A stretch of 5,724 bases of DNA from the NCBI GenBank assembly GCA_937960715.1, contig CALGOO010000341.1, positions 1 through 5,724 of the forward strand. Direction: 5' to 3'. Shown piece after piece: positions 1 to 5,525 of this stretch. This DNA is from an uncultured Candidatus Competibacteraceae bacterium (GTDB taxonomy: Bacteria; Pseudomonadota; Gammaproteobacteria; Competibacterales; Competibacteraceae). Every line of letters begins with the position of its first letter. Positions within the stretch are counted from its first letter, which is position 1. The notes under the pieces were generated by a model, which saw only the letters and a list, made by a program, of their open reading frames with translations, was not told the DNA's origin and searched no databases. Made by a program: the position numbers and the translations under genes.

Positions 1-49
1 AGAAGCCGCTTGAACCGGCCATTTCATCGATGCATCACTTTGAATCACA
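1..49. mobile_element. Possible IS21-family terminus inserted in the flippase gene
   Basis: Read on the minus strand from base 49 leftward, the sequence begins TGTGATTCAAAGTGATGCAT and continues with a related GGTTCAAGCGGC motif about 30 bases in. IS21-family elements end in TG/CA and carry several internal copies of a TTCAAA-TGA-GC-type motif near their tips; I recall this pattern and have not checked it. It coincides with the point where the flippase frame loses its membrane-protein character. The transposase genes and the other end lie outside the window, so neither family nor insertion can be confirmed here. Confidence 0.33.
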
Positions 50-549
50 CCCCCTAAGATACCGACACGCGCCAAGTCGCCGATCCGGCTCAAACCTTGC
101 AGCAACGCGAGTTGAGAGCCTGAAATCACGCTCAGCCACACCCCAAAACTCAACCATCCCACCGTAGCCGCGCGGGCTGTGTCACCAAACACCCAGGATG
201 AAACGGGTTCTCTTAGTAACCAAAGCAACAGCGCCCCCAGCGTTCCAAGAGTCAGCGAAGTACGCCAAAGCGTCTTGCGAACGACTGTTAATGCATATGA
301 ATCGCCAGTAGCGCTGGCCTCTGCAACCTGACGTACACCACTGAAACTTAAACCCAAGCTCGCTAAAGTTGCTGTGGTACCCATGATCGTGCTGTACAGG
401 CCGGCCAGTCCCACCCCCGCCGGCCCCAATAGCACCGCCAACACCTTGACCCGAACGAGCCCAATAAGAACGTTCAGCGCTGACGCCCCACCGATGATGG
501 AGGTGGCGCGCAATATCTGACGGTGGGAGGATTGCCGAACGTCGTTCAT
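1..549 (-). CDS. Polysaccharide (O-antigen) flippase, Wzx type, 3' end missing
   Basis: The open frame of 183 codons starts at ATG 549 and leaves the window at base 1. The N-terminus (MNDVRQSSHRQILRATSIIG) and the segment VLAVLLGPAGVGLAGLYSTI (residues 38-57) are typical of inner-membrane O-antigen translocases of the MOP superfamily, which flip lipid-linked oligosaccharide to the periplasm. Hydrophobic segments lie near residues 15-34, 40-66, 97-113 and 126-150, with a basic loop around 90-96. Complete members have about 400-500 residues and 10-14 membrane helices, so only the first third is here. From about residue 167 (VIQSDASMKWPVQAAS) hydrophobic character stops abruptly and the DNA looks like an insertion-sequence end, so the gene is probably interrupted and not just cut by the window edge. 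The start lies 4 bases after the stop of the wecB remnant, which suggests former translational coupling. Codons such as TTA, CTA and AGT are commoner here than in gmd or fcl. The family call is firm; intactness is doubtful. Confidence 0.75.
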   Translation of the reverse strand, partial: MNDVRQSSHRQILRATSIIGGASALNVLIGLVRVKVLAVLLGPAGVGLAGLYSTIMGTTATLASLGLSFSGVRQVAEASATGDSYALTVVRKTLWRTSLTLGTLGALLLWLLREPVSSWVFGDTARAATVGWLSFGVWLSVISGSQLALLQGLSRIGDLARVGILGGVIQSDASMKWPVQAAS

Positions 550-553
550 CGAT

Positions 554-712
554 TCATCCACGCGCCGCGACAGCTTCAGACAAGTCGTCCAGATTCACTA
601 AACCCATCGCCGCCGTCCCAGCCCGCCACAACGCCTTCACCACCGGCACCAGATTGATTGCTTCCGGGCGGGTGCCGAACACCAGCAACATCCTGTTCCC
701 AAAGGTCATCAT
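554..712 (-). pseudogene. wecB: wecB remnant, N-terminal piece (UDP-GlcNAc 2-epimerase)
   Basis: This is a 52-codon frame from ATG 712 (a second ATG follows at once) to TGA 554. Residues 8-32 (MLLVFGTRPEAINLVPVVKA then LWRAG) match the conserved start of non-hydrolysing UDP-N-acetylglucosamine 2-epimerases, including the signature VFGTRPEA at 11-18. The enzyme makes UDP-ManNAc for surface polysaccharides and is normally about 370-390 residues. After residue 32 the similarity ends, and a tail (TAAMGLVNLDDLSEAVAARG) that I do not recognise runs to the stop, so over 90% of the enzyme is missing and no active site can form. It lies just upstream of the flippase start, 4 bases away, and may still be co-transcribed. 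A separate wecB piece lies at 943-1035, in the wrong order for one gene. Confidence 0.7.
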
Positions 713-727
713 GCATCGTCACAAAGG

Positions 728-871
728 CTAAAGGCTCAGCCCGATCAATCGTTCATATTCATCGTGGGTTCCAATCCAAAACCAATAAAACACGCCATCT
801 TCCAGTAGCACGAATGCTCTATAGCCTCCGCCAATTCGGACGGACCACACATTACCGGTCTTCTTGAATTC
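728..871 (-). pseudogene. RelE/ParE-like toxin remnant, C-terminal half
   Basis: The last 47 codons of this frame read EFKKTGNVWSVRIGGGYRAF then VLLEDGVFYWFWIGTHDEYERLIGLSL, ending at TAG 728-730. The pattern WSVRIG-GYRA ... WFWIGTHDEYERL is the conserved C-terminal half of a RelE/ParE-superfamily toxin group (type II toxin-antitoxin mRNA interferases or gyrase poisons, normally about 80-95 residues). The frame is formally open up to 1039, but the upstream translation (rich in Gly, Ala and Arg) is a shadow of the wecB fragment in another frame, so the N-terminal half is missing. No antitoxin gene is adjacent. Bases 872-942 between this piece and the wecB fragment give WIWEQWLTEQERL-like translation in the wecB frame, which I cannot assign. 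This is a dead remnant left by rearrangement. Confidence 0.65.
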
Positions 872-942
872 TCCAATTCCCCGATCAGACACAAAATGTC
901 CGGCAATCGCTCCTGCTCGGTCAGCCACTGCTCCCAAATCCA

Positions 943-1035
943 CAACACCCCGCGCATCCCCACCAGCACCCGCGCCGTGAGGTCGGTCAAATCCTGCCCC
1001 GGCTGCATCACGTCCAAGGCGAAAGGCGAAAAATC
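943..1035 (-). pseudogene. wecB: wecB remnant, internal piece
   Basis: Immediately after the stop codon of the DUF3782 gene, and in the same frame, 31 codons read DFSPFALDVMQPGQDLTDLT then ARVLVGMRGVL. The core LDVMQPGQDLTDLTARVL is the conserved segment around residues 57-80 of UDP-GlcNAc 2-epimerase (E. coli WecB has DLNIMQPGQGLTEITCRIL there). The following block of the family, with its VHGDTTTT motif, is absent. The fragment has no credible start of its own. On the minus strand it comes before the true N-terminal piece at 554-712, so the two cannot be parts of one gene in place: either a segment was permuted or two copies decayed separately. Assignment of the motif is firm; the history is inferred. 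Confidence 0.65.
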
Positions 1036-1971
1036 TCACAACGCCTCCACCTCGGTCGAATCACCGTAGGTTTCGATCCCCAACCGCTCCGCCACCTTGC
1101 GCGCCCGCGCGTCGATCATCGGCGAAATCACGATCAGCCGATTGGCGGTCCGCTGGTGGCGACGTTCGTAAAACCGCGCCTTGCGCTCGAAAATGTACAT
1201 CCCCGCCTTGTCGATGGACGATTTCAGCTCGCAGATCAACAGCAGGCCATTCTTGATGATCACGTCCAGTTCCACCTGATCGGGTCGCCCGAACACCTCG
1301 CCCTGATCATCGTACTCGTTAACGTTGACGACCTGCACACCAAAATTCTTTTCTAGAATCCCCGCCAGCGCGTCACGGAACGCCTTTTCCGATTGCAGGC
1401 CCCAGCGCGAACCCAACGCGCCGATACCTCGCTCGTGCTTTTGGGCCTGGGCCATGATTTCTTCATGCAACCGCCGTAGTTCCACTTGGTTCGCATCCCA
1501 TCTGCGATTCTGCTCGTCCTTGTATTCGTCCCATTCGCGCGCCCGTTCCTCTCGGTCGCGGCGCAATTCCGCCTGAACCGCGTCCCACTTGCGGTTCTGC
1601 TCATGCCATTTTTGGTTCTGCTCCTCCCACTTGCGGGTTTGCTCTTCCCGGTCGCGGCGCAACTCGACCTGAAGTTCGTCCCACTTGCGGTTCTGCTCCT
1701 CCCACTTGCGGGTTTGCTCTTCCCGGTCGCGACGCAACTCGGCCTGAAGTTCATCCCACTTGCGGTTCTGTTCATCCCACTTACGGGTTTGCTCCTCCCG
1801 GTCGCGACGCAGCTCGCCCAACAGGTCGTAAAACCGATCCTGAGTCTCTGTCCGGTCGGCGTACTCTCGCCGGGTCAGTTCCAGAATATAAGCCCGCAAC
1901 GCCGGATCCGCCTGCAGCATTTCCGGCAGTTCCCGTCGAATCGCTTCCTTAAGGGATTCCGCATTCATCAT
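1036..1971 (-). CDS. DUF3782 protein: coiled-coil repeats plus PD-(D/E)XK nuclease-like domain
   Basis: The protein has 311 residues, with start ATG 1971 chosen because AGAGGAA (1977-1983) lies 5 bases upstream. A short helical N-terminus (1-50) is followed by a very charged coiled coil (about 52-185) built from repeats of the type ELRRDREEQTRKW-EQNRKWDELQ. The unit is 25 residues, but the later copies are 32 and 29, the 32 carrying an extra EQNQKWH heptad. The C-terminal domain (about 188-311) has the order expected of the PD-(D/E)XK fold: LDVII (D236), then LLLICELKSS (E248, K250). This matches the DUF3782 family, common in cyanobacteria and purple sulfur bacteria and of unknown function; DNA cleavage is suggested by the fold, not shown. 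No signal peptide or membrane segment is seen, so it should be cytoplasmic. It is divergent from gmd. Its stop abuts wecB debris, so its 3' flank has been rearranged, although the protein itself looks complete. Confidence 0.85.
   Translation of the reverse strand: MMNAESLKEAIRRELPEMLQADPALRAYILELTRREYADRTETQDRFYDLLGELRRDREEQTRKWDEQNRKWDELQAELRRDREEQTRKWEEQNRKWDELQVELRRDREEQTRKWEEQNQKWHEQNRKWDAVQAELRRDREERAREWDEYKDEQNRRWDANQVELRRLHEEIMAQAQKHERGIGALGSRWGLQSEKAFRDALAGILEKNFGVQVVNVNEYDDQGEVFGRPDQVELDVIIKNGLLLICELKSSIDKAGMYIFERKARFYERRHQRTANRLIVISPMIDARARKVAERLGIETYGDSTEVEAL
1621..1770 (-). repeat. Two 75-bp tandem coding repeats in the coiled coil
   Basis: Bases 1621-1695 and 1696-1770 are adjacent 75-bp units differing at only three positions. 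A third, more diverged partial unit follows at 1771 to about 1818, and looser copies lie at lower coordinates. Each unit encodes 25 residues, so copy-number change keeps the reading frame. The near-identity points to recent duplication or recombination-driven homogenisation. Confidence 0.9.
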
Positions 1972-2117
1972 CGTCGTTCCTCTCGCCGCTCGCGCCTGGG
2001 AAGGGATATTAAGCGATTCTTGGACTCAAGTAACCCGACCCAGCCCCCACGCTCCAGTAGCTTGATTCGGTTATACTTCGGACCCTCCATTCCTTCAGCG
2101 TCCGATCACCCAGCCCC
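1972..2117. promoter_or_regulatory. Divergent intergenic region; possible -10 for gmd-fcl
   Basis: This 146-bp gap between divergently read genes should hold promoters for both. On the plus strand TATACT (2072-2077, five of six matches to TATAAT) lies 40 bases before gmd, but I find no good -35 at 16-18 bp. On the minus strand TAATAT (near 2007-2012) is a weak -10 candidate for the DUF3782 gene. No operator palindrome or riboswitch was recognised. gmd lacks a clear Shine-Dalgarno sequence. Confidence 0.3.
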
Positions 2118-3206
2118 ATGCCCAAGACCGCACTTATCACCGGCATCACCGGCCAGGACGGCGCCTATCTCGCCGAGTTCCTGCTAAGCCAGGGCTACAC
2201 GGTCCACGGCATCAAGCGCCGTGCCTCGCAGTTCAACACCCAGCGCATCGACCACCTCTATCAGGACCCGCACGCCCCCGACCGGCGCTTCACCCTGCAT
2301 TACGGCGACCTCACCGACGCCACCAACCTGATCCGCATTCTCCAGCACACCCAGCCCGACGAAATCTACAACCTTGCCGCGCAAAGCCATGTCCAGGTCT
2401 CATTCGAGACCCCCGAATACACCGCCAACGCCGACGCCCTTGGCACCCTGCGGCTGTTGGAAGGCATCCGCATTCTCGGCCTGGAGCGCAAAACCCGCTT
2501 CTACCAAGCCTCCACCAGCGAAATGTTCGGCAAGGTCCAGGAAATTCCCCAGAAGGAAACCACGCCGTTCTACCCGCGCAGCCCTTACGGCGCCGCCAAG
2601 GTCTACGGCTACTGGATCACCGTCAATTACCGCGAAGCCTACGGCATCCACGCCAGCAACGGGATACTTTTCAACCACGAATCACCAATCCGCGGTGAAA
2701 CCTTCGTCACTCGCAAGATCACCCGCGCCGTCGCCCGCATCCACCTCGGCGCGCAACAGACCCTGTACCTGGGCAATCTCGATTCGAAACGCGACTGGGG
2801 CCACGCCCAGGATTACGTGCGCGCCATGTGGTTGATGTTGCAACAGGACGCCCCGGACGACTATGTCATCGCCACCGGCGAAACCCACACCGTGCGCGAA
2901 TTCGTCGAACGGGCCTTTCAGGAGCTTCACTACCGGCTGGAATGGCGCGGAACCGGCGTGGATGAAATCGGCCGGGACACCCGCACTGGGCAGGTGCTGG
3001 TGCGCGTGGACCCCCGCTACTTCCGGCCCACCGAGGTCGATTTCCTGCTCGGTGACCCGACCAGGGCCAAGACCGTGCTGGGCTGGGAACCGCGCACCCG
3101 CTTTCCGGAACTGGTCAAAGCCATGGTCGAAGCCGATCTTCAGCAGGCCCAGCGCGACCAACTGTGCCAGACCCACGGGTTCGTTGTGCCTCAACCGGAG
3201 GAGTAA
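2118..3206 (+). CDS. gmd: GDP-mannose 4,6-dehydratase
   Basis: This is a complete 362-residue enzyme; E. coli Gmd has 373. It is a cytoplasmic extended short-chain dehydrogenase that converts GDP-D-mannose to GDP-4-keto-6-deoxy-D-mannose, the first step to GDP-L-fucose, GDP-rhamnose or GDP-perosamine. Visible signatures are the NADP-binding GITGQDG (9-15, GxxGxxG), RRASQFNTQRI (34-44) typical of Gmd, NLAAQSHV (85-92), STSEMFG (132-138) with the catalytic Thr133 and Glu135, and YGAAK (157-161) with the catalytic Tyr157 and Lys161. FNHESPIRGETFVTRKI (185-201) and DPRYFRPTEVDFLLGDP (298-314) are also family hallmarks. The start gives the standard MPKTALITG N-terminus, though no strong ribosome site precedes it. 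Its TAA overlaps the ATG of fcl by one base, so the pair is co-translated. No catalytic residue is missing and the gene looks functional. Confidence 0.97.
   Translation: MPKTALITGITGQDGAYLAEFLLSQGYTVHGIKRRASQFNTQRIDHLYQDPHAPDRRFTLHYGDLTDATNLIRILQHTQPDEIYNLAAQSHVQVSFETPEYTANADALGTLRLLEGIRILGLERKTRFYQASTSEMFGKVQEIPQKETTPFYPRSPYGAAKVYGYWITVNYREAYGIHASNGILFNHESPIRGETFVTRKITRAVARIHLGAQQTLYLGNLDSKRDWGHAQDYVRAMWLMLQQDAPDDYVIATGETHTVREFVERAFQELHYRLEWRGTGVDEIGRDTRTGQVLVRVDPRYFRPTEVDFLLGDPTRAKTVLGWEPRTRFPELVKAMVEADLQQAQRDQLCQTHGFVVPQPEE
3197..3203 (+). promoter_or_regulatory. Ribosome binding site that fixes the fcl start
   Basis: GGAGGAG lies inside the last codons of gmd, 2 bases before ATG 3206 (4 bases if the core is taken as GGAGG). 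It favours this start over the in-frame ATG at 3164, which would add 14 residues without similarity to the family and overlap gmd by 43 bases. The TAATG stop/start junction suggests translational coupling. Confidence 0.8.
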
Positions 3207-4279
3207 TGCTCTCGAACGCTGACACCAAGATTTACGTGGCTGGCCATCGCGGCTTGGTCGGTTCCGCCCTGGTGCGCACCCTGCATGCGCAAGGATACGC
3301 CAACCTGATCCTGCGCACTCACGCCGAACTCGATCTCCTCGATCAGGCCGCCACCGCCCGCTTCTTCGCCGAGGAACGCCCCGAGGTGGTATTCCTGGCG
3401 GCCGCCAGGGTCGGCGGCATCCACGCCAACAACGTCCAGCGCGGCCAGTTCATTTACGAAAATCTGACGATGCAAACCCAGGTGCTGCATCAGGCCTACC
3501 TCGCCGGAGTAAGGCGACTGATCTTTCTGGGCAGTTCCTGCATCTACCCCAAACTCGCGTCCCAGCCGATCCGCGAGGACGCCCTGCTCACCGGCCCGTT
3601 GGAGCCAACCAACTCGCCCTACGCCATCGCCAAGATCGCCGGCGTCGAGATGTGCGACGCCTACAACCGGCAATACGGGACCGCTTACGTCCCGCTCATG
3701 CCCACCAACCTGTACGGCCTCAACGACAACTTCGATCTGGAATCGTCCCACGTCCTGCCGGCGCTGATCCGCAAATTCCATCTCGCCAAGCTCGCCCAGG
3801 CCCGGAACTGGGCCGGCATCGCCCGCGATGTCGCCCGCTTCGGCCCGATCCCCGCCGACCTCCAACAAAGTCTCGGCATCCCGCCGCATCCCCCCATCGC
3901 GCCCCGCGTGACGATCTGGGGCACCGGCGCCCCCCGGCGCGAATTCTTGCATGTGGACGACATGGCCGCCGCCTGCGTCCACATCGGCTTGCGCACCACC
4001 GCCACCGATCCGATCAACATCGGCACGGGTGTCGACATCACCATCCGCGAACTGGCCGACCAGATCGCCGGCATCGTCGGCTACACCGGTCCCATCGACT
4101 ACGACCCCACGAAACCCGACGGCACCCCCCAAAAATTACTGGATGTCTCCCGCCTGGCTGACCTCGGCTGGCGCGCGCGCATCGACTTGGTGGCTGGGTT
4201 GCGGGAAACCTATGCTTGGTATCAGAATCTATACAAAAGCAACCATTCCCCGGCGGAGCTGGGAGACTTTCGTTCATGA
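3206..4279 (+). CDS. fcl: GDP-L-fucose synthase (4-keto-6-deoxymannose epimerase-reductase)
   Basis: The 357-residue NADPH-dependent enzyme epimerises and reduces GDP-4-keto-6-deoxy-D-mannose, the Gmd product, to GDP-L-fucose. Visible motifs are GHRGLVG (13-19, cofactor loop), GSSCIYP (109-115, catalytic Ser and Cys), NSPYAIAKIAG (136-146, catalytic Tyr139 and Lys143), SSHVLPALIRKFH (180-192, His182) and REFLHVDDMA (245-254). It is longer than E. coli Fcl (321 residues) for two reasons. An insert of roughly 30 residues lies at about 196-231 (WAGIARDVARFGPIPADLQQ and following), a longer form I have the impression occurs in other bacteria. The C-terminus also has an extension. The family normally ends near TYAWYQN (335-341); the last 13 residues (NHSPAELGDFRS and the residue before) and the stop are encoded by the repeat at 4241-4299, apparently captured from mobile DNA. 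Catalysis should not be affected because all active-site residues lie earlier. It is the second gene of the gmd-fcl operon. Confidence 0.96.
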   Translation: MLSNADTKIYVAGHRGLVGSALVRTLHAQGYANLILRTHAELDLLDQAATARFFAEERPEVVFLAAARVGGIHANNVQRGQFIYENLTMQTQVLHQAYLAGVRRLIFLGSSCIYPKLASQPIREDALLTGPLEPTNSPYAIAKIAGVEMCDAYNRQYGTAYVPLMPTNLYGLNDNFDLESSHVLPALIRKFHLAKLAQARNWAGIARDVARFGPIPADLQQSLGIPPHPPIAPRVTIWGTGAPRREFLHVDDMAAACVHIGLRTTATDPINIGTGVDITIRELADQIAGIVGYTGPIDYDPTKPDGTPQKLLDVSRLADLGWRARIDLVAGLRETYAWYQNLYKSNHSPAELGDFRS

Positions 4280-4299
4280 GCCGCTCAAAGCGGCTAATC
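4241..4299 (+). repeat. ~58-bp direct repeat, copy 1 (element left-end remnant)
   Basis: Bases 4267-4299 are identical over 33 bp to 5551-5583, and the match extends left to 4241 (5526) with a few substitutions and a one-base indel. The identical part contains a 7-bp hairpin, AGCCGCT (4279-4285), loop CAA, AGCGGCT (4289-4295). The repeat carries the TGA of fcl (4277-4279) and, on the other strand, the TAG of the converging nuclease-domain gene (4294-4296). Copy 2 continues into a long structured RNA-like region; copy 1 stops after UAAUC, so it looks like a truncated end. The hairpin has no T-run, so a terminator role is uncertain. Confidence 0.9.
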
Positions 4300-4734
4300 C
4301 GAGAACCACGCCTTCGGCTGGAACTTGGCGTCATCGAGAATCTTCACCGTATCGCCGGTCTGCGCCAGGACGAACAGACCCTGCCGGTAGGCGTACCGAT
4401 CCGCCCCATCTTCGATCCGCATCCCCGCGACCGCTCCATGCACCTGCCAGTCGCCGTATTCCGGGAAAAAGGCCCGGAATTGCCGCAAGTCGTCCAGAAA
4501 TTCCCGCACCGCCTCCACGCTCAGGCTGGCCTTGACCTCCACCACCACCACCACCACATGCCCGGCGTTCACCACCAGCACGTCGATTTCCAGCGTATCG
4601 CCGCCCCGGCGTTTCTTCACCCGCTGGCTGACCATCTGCACCGGAATGCCGCGTTCGCTGAACACCCGCTCGCAGGCCGGGGCGACCTGGTTTTTCACAA
4701 ACAGGCCCCGTGACCGCCTGGAAAGTCCCGGCAA
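4294..4734 (-). pseudogene. Truncated DUF3782-like gene, PD-(D/E)XK domain only
   Basis: The frame encodes up to 146 residues from a possible TTG at 4734. It is open only to 4755, contains no ATG or GTG at the front, and has no ribosome site. Residues about 11-141 match the C-terminal nuclease-like domain seen in DUF3782-type proteins: FVKNQVAPACERVFSERGIPV, then TLEIDVLVV (E49, D51) and VVVVVEVKAS (E66, K68) as the probable D...ExK site, then AFFPEYGDWQVHGAVAGM, and FQPKAW near the end. Family members usually have an N-terminal coiled coil before this domain, as in the intact gene at 1036-1971; here it is missing. The last residues (FSD) and the TAG come from the repeat at 4241-4299, so the 3' end is also altered. 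The two DUF3782-type domains are clearly different in sequence, so this is not a recent duplicate. A stand-alone small nuclease remains possible, but a 5'-truncated pseudogene is more likely. Confidence 0.65.
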
Positions 4735-4770
4735 TGAGGGCGAAAATGAGCGGTATCAGTAACCTTATCG

Positions 4771-4777
4771 AAGGTGG
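4771..4777 (+). promoter_or_regulatory. Ribosome binding site for the DUF433 antitoxin
   Basis: AAGGTGG lies 8 bases before ATG 4786, giving the start MMDWSTCP that I recall as typical of the family. The upstream GTG at 4774 overlaps this site and is therefore unlikely to be the start. Confidence 0.65.
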
Positions 4778-4785
4778 ATTCCATC

Positions 4786-5004
4786 ATGATGGACTGGTCA
4801 ACTTGTCCTGCTGTCGAGCGTGACCCTCAACGCGTCAGCGGCGCTTGGGTGTTTCGCGGCACGCGCGTCCCGGTAGCAACTCTCTTCCAAAACCTGGAAG
4901 ATGGCGCGCAACTTTCTGATTTCGTCGAGTGGTTTCCCGGCGTTACCTTGCAGCAAGCCCGGGCTGTGCTGGAGCACGCCGCCTGTTTTCTGGAAGCGGC
5001 CTGA
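4786..5004 (+). CDS. DUF433 antitoxin-like protein
   Basis: This is a 72-residue protein starting MMDWSTCPAVERDPQRVSGA. The run WVFRGTRVPV followed by LFQNLEDGAQLSDFVEWFPGVTLQQARAVLEH is the DUF433 family (PF04255): a winged-helix-like small protein with the G-TR(V/I)PV motif, widely paired with PIN-like toxins and presumed to be the antitoxin that binds the toxin and its own promoter. The length is normal. The stop TGA is followed directly by the ATG of the partner gene (TGAATG), an arrangement that supports joint translation. No clear promoter or operator was found in the 51 bases to the left. Family and pairing are seen in the sequence; antitoxin activity and autoregulation are inferred from family context. 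Confidence 0.85.
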   Translation: MMDWSTCPAVERDPQRVSGAWVFRGTRVPVATLFQNLEDGAQLSDFVEWFPGVTLQQARAVLEHAACFLEAA

Positions 5005-5325
5005 ATGCACGTTCTCTTCGACCAGGGCACGCCTGTACCTCTACGCAAGTATTTGACTGCACATGAAGTTGTCACCACCTTTGATTTGGGGTGGGGCAGG
5101 CTTGGAAACGGCGAATTGTTGAACCACGCTGAGAGTGCAGACTTTGAGGTTCTGGTCACTACTGACCGGAACCCGAAGTATCAGCAGAATCTCGCGGGTC
5201 GAAAAATCAGCATCGTGGCCATCGCGACTACCAGTTGGCCCCGGATTCGGAAGGTCGTCGCGGCTGTTGCAGAGGCGGTGGACGCTGCGGCAGCAGGTGG
5301 TTATGCCGAGGTCCCAGTTCCCTGA
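5005..5325 (+). CDS. DUF5615 PIN-like toxin
   Basis: The 106-residue protein begins MHVLFDQGTPVPLRKYLTAH. It fits the DUF5615 PIN-like family: an early acidic residue (D6 in VLFDQG), a central Glu candidate (E37 in GNGELLNHAE) and VLVTTDRNPKYQQNL (D54) as the second conserved Asp motif. PIN-fold proteins are metal-dependent RNases, and this group is usually encoded immediately after a DUF433 gene, as here (no gap). The expected role is a toxin RNase held in check by its neighbour; the target is unknown. The acidic residues that can be recognised are intact and the length is normal, so the module could be active. Its last 25 bases overlap the 3' end of the converging gene at 5301-5501. Confidence 0.82.
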   Translation: MHVLFDQGTPVPLRKYLTAHEVVTTFDLGWGRLGNGELLNHAESADFEVLVTTDRNPKYQQNLAGRKISIVAIATTSWPRIRKVVAAVAEAVDAAAAGGYAEVPVP

Positions 5326-5501
5326 ACGTGTTCCGGGGCGCCAGTCTTTTTGAGCAGCGAGACAATTTCTTTTAGATATTGAATTTCCTTATCTTTCTGT
5401 TGCAGCAAGACTTGACACTTCTGCAACTCCATCATCAGTACCTCTGGTGAGGTATTCAGGGTTTGCAGCACATGCTGATTATTGTCTCCAAAAAAATACA
5501 T
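5301..5501 (-). CDS. Small coiled-coil protein, probable tail of a phage-type repressor
   Basis: From ATG 5501 the frame gives 66 residues: MYFFGDNNQHVLQTLNTSPE then VLMMELQKCQVLLQQKDKEIQYLKEIVSLLKK and a short tail. GAGAG lies about 8 bases upstream. A helix with regular Leu/Ile spacing and the pattern SPEVLMMELQ-C--LLQQKDKEI-YLKEIV-LL resembles the C-terminal dimerisation tail of XRE-family helix-turn-helix repressors. The same frame continues upstream through SFGERNI up to about 5525, where the repeat and element begin, so the DNA-binding N-terminus was probably cut off by insertion. Base composition is clearly AT-richer than the surrounding genes, consistent with phage or transferred DNA. 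It converges on and overlaps the PIN-like toxin gene by 25 bases. It could also be an independent small protein. The repressor reading is inference. Confidence 0.45.
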   Translation of the reverse strand: MYFFGDNNQHVLQTLNTSPEVLMMELQKCQVLLQQKDKEIQYLKEIVSLLKKTGAPEHVQGTGTSA

Positions 5502-5525
5502 AATATTTCTCTCACCAAAACTAGT

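Noticed and set aside
658..867. Plus-strand 69-codon frame
   Set aside because: It has no recognisable domain, and it lies antisense to the wecB and toxin remnants whose conserved motifs explain the DNA.
728..1039. 103-codon frame as a full-length RelE/ParE toxin
   Set aside because: Only the last ~47 codons resemble the family. The first half is a Gly/Ala/Arg-rich shadow of the wecB fragment, which is in the neighbouring frame.
1560..1830. CRISPR-like array of regular repeats
   Set aside because: The units are contiguous, coding and without spacers; they translate as a continuous coiled coil.
1486..2187. Plus-strand frame of 233 codons rich in Leu, Val and Pro, looking like a repeat membrane protein
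   Set aside because: It is the antisense shadow of the DUF3782 coiled-coil repeats and runs into gmd in the wrong frame; it has no family resemblance and no ribosome site.
4532..4560. CCA-repeat giving a six-histidine run on the plus strand, like a His-tag or metal-binding motif
   Set aside because: It is the complement of the valine strand (VVVVVVEVK) of the minus-strand nuclease-like domain; the plus frame has no other support.
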